Assembly (NCBI GenBank): GCA_035578175.1
Contig: JAQMRL010000005.1
Coordinates: 55,099,722-55,163,721 of the forward strand
Direction of reading: 5' to 3'
Length of the DNA: 64,000 bases
Origin: Catonia carolina
Taxonomy: Eukaryota > Arthropoda > Insecta > Hemiptera > Achilidae
Shown: positions 1 through 20,619 of the stretch, in pieces
Numbering within the stretch: position 1 is the first letter of the stretch
Layout: every line of letters starts with the position of its first letter
The notes under the pieces: model-generated
The model's input: the letters and a program-made list of their open reading frames with translations, nothing else
Told to the model about the DNA's origin: nothing
Databases searched by the model: none
Program-made: the position numbers and the translations under genes

Positions 1-278
1 ACTTTATCATTAAAACAAATTTTTCAGAGTGAACAAATTGTCAAAAATTTTAGATAATTGTATTTCTATTCAGGCTTTAGTAAACAGATATTTGCATTTT
101 AGGCACGAATGGTTTTTCACTAATTTGCAGTGCAAGAAACAATTTTTCAAGATAGACTCCATCTTAAAAAAGGAGTTGTAATGAATATGTGTACTGAAGA
201 AATTATAAATTATTTTATTTGCTAATTCCTTTTTTTAATTTGCAGTAATAAATATTTGTTTTTTTTTTCATTTTACAG

Positions 279-8013
<7,735 letters not shown>

Positions 8014-8400
8014 TTTCAATGTGATAAATTATCATATCACAAGATAATTAACTACATAATCAATTTTAATTACTTAGATACATACTGTTGGTTTTATCGT
8101 TCTTAGAACATCATATGATTGTATATAACATACATTTGTATATACTTTTTAAAGTGGTTTTTTAATCAATCAATTTTTTATAATTAGTTATGTTAATGTT
8201 ATGTACATATATATTTATATACATATATATTATAATATAATTATGAATTAGTGAGATACGAATAGAATTTATATCATATATTTTAAATAAATAATTTATA
8301 TTTTATTTGTAAATAATTAATGTTGATACTGTCATTATTATTATTAATACTAATTAGTAATAATAGTTATTTGGATAATTAAATAAACCAATTATAAATA
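8014..8400 (+). other. probable Smurf 3' UTR and polyadenylation signals
   Basis: Very AT-rich sequence after the stop codon, with AATAAA hexamers at 8286-8291 and 8382-8387. Either could define the transcript end; the choice between them cannot be made from sequence. Confidence 0.5.
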
Positions 8401-10946
8401 ACTTTTTATCGTATTTGTAATAGTTATGTTTGCTATAATTCAATTTATTTATTTTCCCAGTGGTATAGTGAATTGACAAGGTTTATTCTTACACAATGAA
8501 ATCTGATAACAGTAATCTTTGTATATTGCTGGAATAACGAGACATTCACAAAATAGCGCTGTACATTTTACCCTTTATACAGCATCTATTCTGCTAGAAT
8601 TATTTAAGTAGGTTATTTTTGGATCACAATGAGAGTTAAAGATTGTTACATTCTAGTGAAAAAATGTTATCCTACTAAAATTTACGTATAATTATAGCTA
8701 ATTTTTGACATTATCACTGTGAAAATTGAGGCATTTGCCGTACCTGTGAACAAGCTTTCCTCATGGCTATCACACAATAAGACACGGTTCTGATTTTGCC
8801 GAGTTTCATAGTTTGTCTTTCCTATCTTCCACAAATGTTGTTTTGATTGAATGTGAGAAGAGATTTAAGAGAGAGTTAAAGTCTTACCTGATTGATAAGT
8901 CGTATTATACAATCCGGGAATTAATAAATTATGGAGTCTAAATTTGTGTTTTGTATTGTATAATTGTTTATTTTTTGTTATTGTATAATATTTATTGTTT
9001 ATTTTTTTATGTCTGACTGATGTTGACAATTTGTTTTATGTGATTTTTCTTTTTAATGATTTTTAAGAGATTAAATGCTTTGATACTGACTTATTCTATA
9101 CTTTTTAAGTTTTGTATGGATTAACATTTTTAAAAAAATTTCCTAAAATGCTCTGATAATGAATTTAAATGAATCTTGATGTTCACTTGACTATGGTTGA
9201 GCAAAGTTTATATGACCGGGGTTGTACTGTATTGACTATTTTCTATCTCTTAACCCTTTCCAAATCTTATGAAAGTTTTCATCGATGCTCTTGCATTAAA
9301 AATTTCAGAAACTGCTGTAACACAAAGATGACACAGTCTGGTCAACTTGGGTTCTTTCATGATTTTAGCGAATATATTTCGATAAAATAAAGAAACAAAA
9401 ACACCAAATTACTTTTCTGAATGCACACTTAAAAACTTTATATTTTATCATACAGAGAGCAACATGCAATAGAATTTCAAAAAGTATCGGGAATATGATG
9501 TCATAGTACAGACAATGTATGGAGTGATGATTTAATTAATTCATCTGAACGTATAGTAAAATTCATGGAACAAAAATACATAGTACGTATTTGTGAAATG
9601 AACTCAAAAATATTTTTTTATAATTGTCATGCAATTCCAAATGATATAGTTGAGGATTAAAAATAGGGATAGAACGACTTAAATTGATTAGGTATCAATT
9701 CACTGTAATCTAAATTCCACTATTTTTTTATTTATAAAACTGTACGAAAGATTTTCTTTCTGATGTCAATTTCACCGTGTGTTTATTTTTCTAATACATT
9801 ATATAAAAATTGAATTATTGCAAAGTTGTTTTTATCATTTTTGACACAATTTATAAAAGTGTAATTATTACAATAGCTTTTGAAAAATATATTAATATCA
9901 CTAATTACTTTTTGGTAAAAAGTGTTCAAAAATAAATGTGTATGGTACTGAACATATCAAAAAAACTTTCTTTCTAAAAATCAAAAGAACCATGTTTTGC
10001 ATTTAATGTACTTACCCATTTTTGATAATGTATTTGAAATTATTAGTACTGTATAAGAATATTTTAATTTATTGAGTTGTTTAATGTTAATCAGTGTTTT
10101 TGTAATGTAAAGAAAATTATGATTGAATTTAAATAATTAAATTTTAATTTACGATTTGTTTGGTTAGTATATTTTTAACAATTTTCTCTGGATTCTAAAC
10201 ATGATTTTTTTTCTTTAATTAGTCAGTTTTGTGTATACATCCAAGTTTTAATTAACTATAACTGAAATCATATGAACGCGAGTTTGCACATAACAGCTGA
10301 TGTTGCCACACTTACATTGCGTACTATGATTTATTTGAGGGAGGTTAAGCGATAAAAATATTACCCCCGTGGTATTATTTTTCTTATTGCAAATCATTGT
10401 AAACAGTTGCTTATTAGTTAAGTAGTGTTTTCAATAAATAAAAATTATTTGAGTTACACCTGATTTTAATGGTTATCATAGTGTGTACATATTTGTCTTT
10501 CAATTTTTTTTCATACTGATAATTTTGTGAAGGTGAAATTATTAATTATATTATAGATTTAAATACATTTTTCATATCAATGGTTTATCTATTACATTCT
10601 AATGTTACCGTATTTATTTATTTATTTTTCTACGTTGAGTGTAATTAAAAATTACAAACAAAAGGTGGTTGTAGTTGCTACGGTGAAGAGTGAAAAGTGT
10701 CAACGAAAGGGAATTTATGAAATGATTTCTTGTTCACACAATAAATAATTTAAAGAAGTGGCAACAATGTTCAGATTAAGAGTTATCATTCAGACTAGTT
10801 AATGACCTTGACTAATTGATAAGTCTGAAAGCCACAGGAAAGCTTGAATTCCTGTAATTTCTGCTCTTAATTGAATACTCACTTTTACCTGATTTAAATT
10901 TTTATCAGTTATACTTTATTTATTGATAAATTAAATTAATGCCTAT
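8401..10946. other. intergenic AT-rich DNA with one weak LINE-like fragment
   Basis: No gene recognised. At about 8850-8940 the plus strand reads FKRELKSYLIDKSYYTIREL, like the C-terminal tail of some insect LINE reverse transcriptases, but it is short and isolated. The rest is AT-rich without structure I can name. Confidence 0.4.
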
Positions 10947-11335
10947 AACAGGCAGGTTGAGTGTCAAATTATTTACCCTCAATCTGTTAGTTGCAGGGCC
11001 AAAATAAATAGTTCTGTTTCTTATCACATGGTCAGCCAGTTAAATGACTGATTCATTTAAGAACAGAAGAAGCAGAGGTGTAAAAGACACTAATCAGAGT
11101 TACCTCCTCTGAAAGTAATGAATTTCATTATACAGCCAGACCCTGTGGTGAATGAAGTGAAAGTGTCATTTGCAGAGTGGAAAATATGTGCTTTTCAGAA
11201 GGCCCGGCATGCTGATAAGCGTATTTTTCCACTCAGTGAGGAAGGCATCGTAAACCATCTCATTCCTCATTTTACTTTGCCTTTTGGCAAAGCCAAAACC
11301 AGCCTTTTGGCTGATGACCTAAACAACACAGATTA
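10947..11335 (+). repeat. interspersed repeat family A, copy 4 (near full length)
   Basis: Runs from AGGCAGGTTGAGTGTCAAAT through all family landmarks to CCAGCCTTTTGGCTGATGACC. Together with copy 6 it gives the best view of the ~390-bp unit. The 72-codon ORF inside it is not conserved in other copies. Confidence 0.8.
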
Positions 11336-12245
11336 AATTAATGTGCATTTATGTACCATTTGCTGTACTAAAATGTTTTCAGCCTTTATTAGTAAATTCA
11401 AATAAAGTTATACGTAGTTTGTGCAACCAGAAATTATATTTTAACTGAATTAACGTGTTAACTAAATAAACTTTAGTTTCTTTAACACTGTGAACCAAAC
11501 AATTATTTTTATAATTTCACACTAACTTAAATAAAATATAATAAACAAAAGTAATTTTTTTTTGTTCAGTAAAACTAAATCTGTCTTTTTGTGCTACTTG
11601 TTAGTTTTGTTTTTCGATTTCATTACAAATATCATTGTTATCACTAATAACATTATAATCAAAGCACTGTTAAATTATGGAAAATGTTGTATATTCCAGT
11701 AGAGTACATAATTCAGAAATAAATTATTAATTTTACATGATTTCAAAGACAAACCACTGATTAGTGAAAAATCTGTTTGAGCATAAAGTGATTTGCTACA
11801 GCTTAGTAAGGAATACAGAGGGAAATTTAAATTTTTAACTACTCAACCTGTAAATAATTGACAAAATTGTATATTTTCTGATAAAAATAATATGTAAATG
11901 ACTAAAATAAATTACGTAGTAGTTTGACATGAAAAAAGTCATATGAACTCTTTAACACTTTAACCGAAACCTTAGGCCTCTCAACGCTAACCGAAACCCC
12001 CGGTCTCTCAGACCTCAATATAATGTAACCCATGTTTCCGTCAGTTTTTGTTGTTAATTACCTTGTACATTATGAAAAAAGGTGTTTATATAAATCACAA
12101 GCCCAATTAAGCAAAAACTTTTGTTTATTTCCATAAGACAAACATTATTATAAAATCAAAATACTAAGTAGTTTTAGATTATTCAATTGATTTTCAAATT
12201 AGTCATTGTTTTTCAAATGTTCAATGGAACTAAAACATAATCTGA

Positions 12246-14144
12246 TTAAGCAACAGTTTCTTTTGCACATTGCAAGCATAGTTTTTTACTGCACTCTAGA
12301 CAGATAGCCTTTGAACAAACTATGCACTTGTAGGCTGTCTTCCTTTTCTTTGCGCTTGGGCAAGTAGCGCAAGTTTTCCTCTTCTCCATCCTGTCACTCG
12401 GTCCTGCGTCTGCACCATCTCCTTCTCCCTGGCCTCTACGTTCTTCGGCTGGCACGTCATTTCCAAGTACTCTTCTGATGTCTTCTTTCAGGTTTCGTTG
12501 AAGGCTTGGAAGAGAGAACCTTTTTTGAAGATGCGGTTTGATGAGCTCAAAACTCAACTGTTTTATGAACTCGAATCGTGTCAGAATAAGAGAGTTCTGG
12601 TAGCTCATGTGCAGAATGAACGCATTCACTGAACCAATATTCAGCATTCTGTAGAACATTGCAACCGGCCATCTCCTCGTTCGCCGGCTTGAAGAGTAGA
12701 CCGCACATTTCATGTCCATGATGTCAGCTCCACACTTAGTTGCATTATAATACGCTATCATCTCAGGCTTGCGTTTATTCTTGTTTGTTTCAATGGAATG
12801 ATGCATCGATGAAATAAGGATAACAGCCCGGTTTTTCTTAGGCACATAGCTCAGTAGAGTCATGTTGTGTCTAAATCCATACAATGAGGAGCCAACAGGA
12901 CGTACAGGGTCTTGTAGAAATTTTTGTGGGCGAGCTTTCTTATCTTTTTTTACTGTGCTGACGTAAGTGACATTTCTTTTCAGTAACTCATCTACAACTT
13001 CAAGTGAGCTGAACCAATTATCTGCAGTAACATTTTTGTTACTGTTTACGATCGGTTGACAAAGTTTTACTACAGACTGAGTTGGAATGGCAAGGGTTTT
13101 TTCTGTCTCACTCAGTCCCACAGAATCAGAACCCTTTCCGGTGTAGATGTATGCATTTAGAAGATAGGAAGTTTTAGCATCACACAGGCACATGACTTTT
13201 ATTCCGTATTTTTTAGGTTTTTTTGTCATAAATACCTTGAACCCACATCGTCCACGAAACGGAACTAGCATCTCATCAATTGTTACCTCAGAAGACACTG
13301 AGTACGAACGTTTGCAGTTTTCAATGAATTTTCCGAATATCTCGGATATAGGAGCAGCTTTGTCTGTTAGTCTTCTTTGATTACGAGTTCTAACATCATC
13401 GAAGCGTAGACACATTAGAAGTATTTCAAATCGTTTGATGGACATGGTCGCTGAATAAATAGGTCTATTGTAAGGATCTTTTGTAAATACAGATGTTATT
13501 TTCTCTTGATTTGATGATAAAACTGATGATGCCAACAACAATCCAAATAGAGCGTTGAGCTCTTCAATGTCTGTATCTCTGTAGTTGTTTTTCTTAGTCT
13601 TTTCTGACAAACCAGCTCTTACGGCTTCAAGTTTTATGTTGGTGTTTATCAGGATCATGTTAATAATTAAGTCATCAAATAATAGCTGCCATACCTCTTT
13701 TTTGCTTGGTTGGTTTCCAAGTGTTTTAGCTCACCCACGTAATCCAGGTAAGCTCCTAATGATGTTCCTAGCAGGGGTCCTCACATTTCGGGGTGGTGGC
13801 TTGTTGGTCCATGCGTTAGACACTACTAGCTCAGTCTTCTTAGTCCTCTCAATGAAGAATATTTCTTCACTTACAGCTTGATTAGCTTGAATAGGCTCAT
13901 TCGAAACATCCTCTTCTAACAAAACATTATCTTCTTCCTCAGAACTCTCATCTACAGTATCTCGTCCTTCACGACCTAATAAAATATAGTCGGGATCTTC
14001 GTTGGAGTCGTCAACTTAATTTTCACTGCTAACCTCATCGTTGTTATCCATTAAATCCCGAACAAAATCTCCAAACTTTGGATCACTAGGCTTCAAACGT
14101 CTGGGAGGTCGGTTTTGATTACTACCACTCTGATCCTCATCCAT
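12246..14144 (-). pseudogene. piggyBac transposase with two in-frame stop codons
   Basis: A 632-codon minus-strand frame that starts MDEDQSGSNQNRPPRRLKPS at 14144. It is interrupted by TAA (14018-14016, after DNNDEVSSEN) and TGA (13733-13731, after RSLPGLRG). The frame is the same before and after both stops, and the last 470 residues are open. DDE_Tnp_1_7 features are visible. The three catalytic aspartates are in EVTIDEMLVPF, NVTADNWFSS and CGADIMDMK (residues 128, 213 and 312 counted from the Met at 13658). A cysteine-rich C-terminal zinc domain has CATC, CIVC, CLEC and CLQC pairs. The acidic N-terminus (SSEEEDN) is usual for the family. Only nonsense changes were seen, so this is a young inactivation unless stop readthrough or an internal start at 13658 is used. 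Confidence 0.93.
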
Positions 14145-14404
14145 GGCACAAAACACTAACATTCAAATACAGTCTAAAAACTTACAATACAGTCTATATA
14201 CACACTTATTTAAATCCTAAAACGTAACTAAAAACTAAAAAGGAAATAAGTTGAAACATAAACAGAAACCCTCGGTTTGCGTGGCACAAAACAATAACTC
14301 ACATTCAAATACAGTCTATATACACACTTCTTTAAATCCTAAAACGTAATTAAAAACTAAAAAAAGAAATAAGTTCAAACATAAACAGAAACCCTCGGTT
14401 TGTG
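14145..14404. repeat. ~120-bp tandem duplication inside the piggyBac element
   Basis: Two near-identical units, about 14145-14281 and 14282-14404. Each contains GGCACAAAACA, ATACAGTCTATATACACACT, AAATCCTAAAACGTAA and AACAGAAACCCTCGGTTTG. They lie just upstream of the transposase start, where the promoter would be. Confidence 0.75.
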
Positions 14405-14649
14405 TGACCGCACGTCAATACAACACAAACAGAAACCATCGGTCAGGGAGACCGGTTTGTTTACAGTTAAACCCCAGACAAGGTCAAGCACCGCACTCAA
14501 ACTGAACAAACGGCGTGTCAGCAGTTGGAGAGGTTGGTGGTGGGAAGGTACTAAGGAGATGGACCCAAGACGGCCTACTAGTGTTGCCAAATTCTAAACT
14601 TAAAATTTCCTAGCGGTCTGTGAGACCGGGGTTTCGGTAAAAGTGTTAA

Positions 14650-16382
14650 TTTGTTTTTATATTTTTCAAAAATCATTATATCTGATCAATTCAAAAGATT
14701 AAATTATTTATTTTTGATATTTTTTAAAATGGTGTAAGCAGTAATAAAAGAAATTGATAATGGTTTATGTGATATAATACTATAATATATAATTTTTTGC
14801 GAATGAAATTGAATAAGATTATAAGGTGGGGAGTCTTTGTTCAAAAAAAGTTTTGTGCTGCAAATTAGTGAAAAAAAGTTTGTTTTGTTTGAAATTCAGA
14901 TATTCTTTTTTATTGAATTCTAAATAAAAATATTTCAACATTTACCTTCATCTTCTAAAAAAATCAAGGTGGGTTTAGGAAAGCAGCGGTTAGTTTTAGA
15001 AATCATAACTTGGGTGTACTTTGACACAATTCACGAGAATTTTTTTGTCTAATTGAAGGATAGATCTGACTAGAGCGCATGTATTGTTGTAGAATTTTTT
15101 CCCTTTATTTCCAATGTTTTTAAAAACAAATATATTTTGGGTTCAAGGGGCTACAGAGAATACAATTTTGGATAATTTAAAAATCATTTGAGTAGAACAG
15201 GAGTTATGATTTCGGAAAAATTTTAATGCGTCTCAATTCTTGAACGAGATATTGAAGTTTAGATTTGTAATTTTCACAAAATAGATGTACTAATTTAGTT
15301 CAGATTAATTTAGTCTACAGAAATCATGAAATTAGATATTTTTTTCAATAATACAACCATTCTTCGACGGTAGATTCCCTCCCTAATTCTATAAATTAAT
15401 AAAATTCTAAATTTTCTAAAATGTGATTCATTATTACTTTACTCAGTTTATTTAAAATATTTTTAATTTTATTATGGTAATTAATTAATTATAACAGTAA
15501 AATACTAGTATATGAGATTATTAGTTTTAAATACCTGTAGATTGCAGTAGAATATAGGCATTATGAAATTATCACTTTTTATTGACAGAAGTAGGCTATC
15601 TGTTCGGTTTAATATATAAGTTTACAGTTTTTATAAATATGTATTATTTCATTAATTTTAGTTTCTATGTGTAATAATTTTTACCAATAATGTCTCTTGA
15701 AACAATAGAATGGTTTTTGAGTTATCTTTAAAAGTCTTTATATTTTAAGTCTTTATATTTAAAACATTTTGTAGTGTTCTTTAAAATATGGATTAAAGGG
15801 GTTTAGCGCACGACTTTATCTTTACAAGTTTAATTACTTATATTTTCAGTACACTTTTGTCAAAAACTATGATAGATATCAATGTAGGTTTTTTAAAAAT
15901 TTTATCCTATATCTTTTTCTATAAAGCTATGGAGCTACTTTTCAAGTTTTTTTTAAAATGTAGATTTTATGATTTTTTGTCAATTGTTTAAAAAATTAAA
16001 GATTCTTAATTGAATTTATCCTTTTTTTAAATTATATAAACTATTACAATAAAAATGTTGCTCCACAGCTTAAAAGTCCATAATTTTTATGAGAAAATTT
16101 AAAAAAGTTATTGAAATATCTCTTTTAGTAGCTAAGAAAAGTGTACCTGAATTTTGAAAAATAAAATTTTTGGATAATTAAGTAAATTTAATAGACCTTT
16201 ATAATAATCTTATGTTAGTTTATTTTTTTTGTAACACCTTATAAATTTTCTCAATTGAAACTTATATTTTTGATTTACCATGGATATCAGCTCATCTAGT
16301 TTTGACAGATAATACTTTGTTTCAAATCGGTAAAATAGAGATTAAAAAATATTGTTTCTAGTTAAAAATTTTGAATAGAGGT
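14650..16382. other. intergenic AT-rich DNA, nothing recognised
   Basis: Very AT-rich with many poly-T and poly-A runs; no ORF of note, no repeat family identified. Confidence 0.5.
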
Positions 16383-16754
16383 AGCGGAATGCCAAATAAG
16401 CTTGCTGGTTTTCTAAAATGCGCAGAAGGTTTATTTTGGTAATGGCGCGCTCGGTTGCCTCAGCGAGTGGTGGGCGTCAGTGTTGTACAAGCTGTGATCA
16501 GAGTCACGTTGCTCTTGCAACATTATATATCAGCTAACCTGAAAACATTAGTCTGTAATGTGCTGTATGTGGTAGTCGTTAATTGTTGTATACAGTGTTT
16601 ACAATTGAATGTTTTTAACGTCGCTAATAGATGATAATTTACGTCGTTCAGCGCTTGTAATTTAATAGACAGTTTGGTACTAAGACATGAAACCTACCAA
16701 CTGAATTCGAACTATTCGCGCAGCTACAACGGCAAGCTTATTTTGCATCCGCTC
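16383..16754 (+). mobile_element. TA-flanked MITE family D, copy 1
   Basis: ~370 bp. The family has long terminal inverted repeats: left GAGCGGATGCCAAATAAGCT, right AGCTTATTTGGCATCCGCTC, with TA at both junctions. This copy has a degraded left end (GCGGAATGCCAAATAAGC) and a good right end followed by TA. Interior landmarks include GTGATCAGAGTCACG and GTTAATTGTTGTATACA. No ORF. Confidence 0.8.
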
Positions 16755-17309
16755 TAGTATACTTCCATAACAACCAAGAACAAATTGATTAAGGGATGTG
16801 CCCATAAGGCTGCATATACTGTACACAGTAGTCACATTGCAGTTGTAATCCTACCAAGCAGGAGAGCAGCTTTGATTTTGTTGTGCTTTATTTCAGCCAT
16901 TCATAACCAGTTTCATTTAACCCTTCCCGAGCGAATTAAAATTACTGTAACTTTCTCATAGTGTACATTTCTATCATTAAAAAAGAAATAAATAATTTAA
17001 AAAAAATTAAAGTTGGGAATCGAACTCAGGACTTTCGGTATGGCGGTCAGTTGTCTTTCTGGTTTCCCCACCAAAATTTTATGGAATTTTATTTGTGCAC
17101 TCGTTTTGCATTAGTCTGAATTTAACTTCTCAATTGTTTCCAGTGAGTTTTCATACTGAGGAAATTGACGAAGTTGAAAATTTTAATTCTGTTGTTTTAA
17201 ATACTAACATCTTCAGAGAAATTGCTTCGTTATATGTGTACAAAGGAACCTTAGATGTTTTTGTCCCTTACCCGTAGAGCATTGAGAAAGAATTAATAAC
17301 AAAGTAGAC

Positions 17310-17432
17310 ACCTCCATGTTGTAGTGACTAGCACAATAACCTACAAAGCGGAAGGTCCTGGGTTCAATTCCCGGCTAACGTCTGGAAATTTTAACACAAT
17401 AAAGATGTTGATGTAACTTAAAATAAAAACTA
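17310..17432 (+). repeat. tRNA-derived SINE, family C, degenerate copy
   Basis: CCTCCATGTTGTAGTGACTA (box A region), GGGTTCAATTCCCGG (box B), then GTCTGGAAATTTTAAC and an A-rich tail with CTTAAAATAAAAAC, as in the copies at 26366 and 31515. Confidence 0.65.
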
Positions 17433-17442
17433 AAAAAAAAGT

Positions 17443-17494
17443 AATTAGTAATTTATAACTTCTATTCCAAAATAGAAGTTATAAATTGCTAATT
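17443..17494. repeat. short perfect-looking hairpin between two SINEs
   Basis: Arms 17443-17466 and 17471-17494 (24 bp each, one mismatch) around a CCAA loop. It sits exactly between a family C and a family B SINE. Confidence 0.75.
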
Positions 17495-17499
17495 ATTTT

Positions 17500-17672
17500 T
17501 TTTTAATGCTGGCGTTGGTTACATGCTCGCCTCTCATCATGTGATCTTGGGTTCGAATCCCATTCAGGCACGGCATATTTTCATACGTTACAAAAACATT
17601 ACATCCTTCACCGTCTGCATTAGCAGTAATTTCACAACAGCTGGACGTTAAACCAAAAAAAAAAAATATCCA
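17500..17672 (+). repeat. tRNA-derived SINE, family B, 5'-degraded copy
   Basis: GTTGGTTACATGCTCGCCTC, box B GGGTTCGAATCCC, then TCAGGCACGG, TCTGCATTAGCAGTAAT, GGACGTTAAACC and a poly-A tail. Confidence 0.8.
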
Positions 17673-17780
17673 AAATAATTTTTTATGCATCCTGTAAGTT
17701 GAAATAAATTATATTTTTTGTAATGTAAATTTTACTAACCTTTTCAGCTGTCTTGATCACCCTTATTATCTACTTAAACA

Positions 17781-17882
17781 TGTTTCAGTGGAGCCGCCAT
17801 CATCAGAGCTTATTAAATATGTAAAATTTTAAAGTTTCACATATTTTGTAAACTCTGATGATGATAGTGAATCCACTGAAAC
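17781..17882. repeat. inverted repeat with arms ~28 bp
   Basis: Left arm TGTTTCAGTGGAGCC...CATCATCAGAG (17781-17808); right arm CTCTGATGATG...CCACTGAAACA (17853-17882). Related GATCCACCATCATCAGAG sequence occurs once more near 26896. Confidence 0.6.
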
Positions 17883-17900
17883 AAGGTAGTTGAAATGATA

Positions 17901-19199
17901 AGTTAAATTTATATTACATAAAACAGAATTATAACTACTACTGCAAAATTTTATTTTGTTCTTTAAAGCGCAGTAAATAAATTAACTTACTGTCTTCCGA
18001 TTGAAAAATTGTTATAAAATAATATCTGAATGGGAAGTGTTAGTGAGTCTGTAGAAGAAAGATTTGCCAAAGAAGAGCCAGTAGAAAGATTTGTGTTTGA
18101 TTCATATACATGTCTGTATCGCTGAACGTGTTAATACCCAGTTTTAGTCAGGTGAAAATTTTTGGGGAAGTTAATAATTATCTATTAACATAAATTACTT
18201 TACTTTTATAATTTAGAATTTTTCTTACTGTCGTTTATCGCAAATCATGTTAAGGGTAAAATATACTTTTAATTCAGTCTAGAGTACACAGGAAATTGAT
18301 TTGAACACAGAAACGCAGAGCGGGAATAATGAGACTTGCTATCAACGTGTTAATTTACTTTTTACAAAGTTGTTTTGGAAATCTACTACTTCTAGAAAAG
18401 TTTGTGCTTTATATGTGTATAGTTTATCATAATTAAGATTAATAATAATCATATACTGTATAAATACCAATATATACATAAATTAATTAAAAAAGGCTTA
18501 TATTTTTTATATGAATTAATTATAATTAACGAACTGCACAATTATTAAAATTATTAGTAATTTTTATTCTTATTTATTTAAGTAAAACTGATTTTGCTTA
18601 AAAATTATAAAATAAAAATTGTGCCTTTGTATTATAAATAATTGTATTACCTGTAATTAATTTAATATTAATTGTATAATTAATGCTTCCATTTAATTAT
18701 TAATGATTAAGTGCCTATTTATTCTATAATTTAAATTGTATTCTTAAAATTGTACACTTTACTCTTGATATGAGCAATTTATTAATTATCTATAAATTTT
18801 TATGAATTACTTATTTTTTATAATGGTTTTTTTATGTATGTGACAAAATTATTTTTAAATATTTATTTCTATATTCACTTTTCTCTTCTAACATTAAAAT
18901 AAATGTTTTATCGAAAATGTTATGGCCTTTGTTGTTTTTGTAGTCAGCATATCTGGTTTCTGTGTCAGGGGTTTTGGGTTCAGTTCCAAATCAGCGGACC
19001 TGACTCCTTAGAGTCTTAATACGTTGAGTGCCGTAGAATGACCCAGGAAGCTAGTCTAAGAGAATCCATGGAATTTAGTAGTTATAAAGAAGGTTGCTAC
19101 GTAAATTGAATCTGTGTTAATCTTATGATGTTTATTCAAGGAAATGCTAAGACATTTTTATCAGAACTTGGTTGATTTGAATATTTTGTGTTGAGTAAA
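17901..19199. other. intergenic AT-rich DNA with a tRNA-like fragment
   Basis: Mostly featureless. At about 18945-19005 a stretch with GGTTCAGTTCC (box B-like) may be the remains of a SINE head. Confidence 0.35.
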
Positions 19200-19666
19200 T
19201 GAATTGAATATCAATGTTTGATTCGCAAGATAATGGGTCCTAAGATAAAAGACAGACATATAGGTTATGAGGACGAGAAGGAACAAGGGAAAATGAATGA
19301 TTAATGGAAACAGTTAGAAAAAGAAAACTAAAATTTAGAACACCTGCATTGAGTGGATGGCACAGTTAACAAAAAAAAATTAAGACACTAAACAATAGAT
19401 CTAAGGTGTCAGATAAATGGTTTAAAGAAGTCAAAAAGGATATTGAGAAAACTGGAATAAACTGAAAAAACTTAATGAACCAAACAAAATTCAGACAACT
19501 AATTACAGACGTGTTAAGGTCTTTCATGAAGAGCAAAAACAAAACACCAGGTGGACAAAAGAAAGGAAAAAAGCTTACAGTGAACGAATGTCGAAAATGT
19601 AGGCTGCAAAAAGAGCTTCCAGAAACGTCTAAAATTTGCCCTATGCACAAGAAAAAACTAAGATAG
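19200..19666 (+). repeat. probable LINE 3' end remnant
   Basis: Broken frames read WFKEVKKDIEKTGIN and, nearby, a Lys/Arg-rich tail (about 19475-19663: RSFMKSKNKTPGGQKKGKK). Similar basic tails end many insect LINE polyproteins. No RT motif remains, so this is tentative. Confidence 0.35.
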
Positions 19667-19939
19667 AAACCACAGCTTATGTAGCCATCATCACTCGATA
19701 AAACAAAAGTTTAATAGTTTTCAATGAATTCTAAGAAAAAGAAATTGAGAAAAGTAAAAAGTAATGGAAATTTCCATTTCGTAATGGAAATTATGTTATT
19801 TCCATTACGTTGTATTTAAGTTACATGAACTCCTTGTCAATTCCTGTAAATCGCTTTCTATCATGGAACACTCTTAAACGAGTGTGAATACCTCTCAAAA
19901 TATCATTGTTGGTAACACGACCATTCCACAAAAAACCAG

Positions 19940-20075
19940 AGAATTCTTCTGCATATTACTCTCTGTTTTGCACGTTACTAATGCAGACAATGAAGGGTGA
20001 TTTATAAAAATGAGTGAATTGAATCCAGGACACCCAACATGGAAGCCAGTTGCTTTGATCACTAATCATTAGAAT
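19940..20075 (-). repeat. SINE fragment related to family B
   Basis: Contains ACTAATGCAGACAATGAAGG, as in the family B tail on the minus strand, then a degraded box B (GAATCCAGGAC). Short and diverged. Confidence 0.35.
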
Positions 20076-20619
20076 TTATTTTTTTAAATCTCATCAATAG
20101 GAGAAACCTGCTAAGTAATCTTAAAAAATATTTTTCTTAATTTTATTAAATTTTCATTATCATATAAAATACATTTGCCTAATCTGTGCCAATACAGTAT
20201 TGCCACTCGAGTGAACTTATCAGAAAATATTTAAAGTAATGTATCAATCAGTTAAACGAAATCTTTATATTATTGTTATTAAACGTGAATGTAAAAAAAA
20301 CTTAATTTAACTTCTAAAGTATTAATAATCAACAGGAGTGGAAAACGTTTTCAGGTACAGTAAATATTATTTACAACAAAATTTTTATTAAATTTTTCAA
20401 TTATTAAGTAGAAATTTTTGAAAATGTTCTTGAAATATACGCGCATATTCTGATTTACGATAAAATCCTGATTTATCTAGATCATAAACAGGTGGGCCAG
20501 AAATCAGATGATCGGGAAAGACGGATTAAGCGAAAATGTGCAAAGAAATTTTTTTTATTCCAACTTGAGTTTTATATTAAATTATCTATATTTATAAAGT
20601 AGTATACAACAGGACTGTA

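Larger units (their letters stand above)
11956..14645 (-). mobile_element. piggyBac element with TTAA target duplications
   Basis: 2690 bp. Ends are CACTTTAACCGAAACC (left) and the inverse of CACTTTTACCGAAACC (right), bounded by TTAA at 11952-11955 and 14646-14649. TTAA targeting is diagnostic for piggyBac. A subterminal ACCGAAACCCCCGGTCTCT repeats the end motif further in. It holds one minus-strand transposase gene and, upstream of it, a ~120-bp tandem duplication (about 14145-14404). It lies between Smurf and ERCC6. The ends look intact but the transposase is broken. Confidence 0.95.

Noticed and set aside
13585..13881. 98-codon plus-strand ORF
   Set aside because: Antisense shadow of the piggyBac transposase.
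12246..14144. Parallel with the human ERCC6-PGBD3 fusion, where a piggyBac sits inside an ERCC6 intron
   Set aside because: Here the piggyBac lies about 27 kb upstream of the first ERCC6 coding exon and on the opposite strand, so no similar fusion can form.
16383..16754. Family D as an LTR or SINE
   Set aside because: No RT-type tail or Pol III boxes; inverted ends with TA duplications indicate a DNA transposon derivative.
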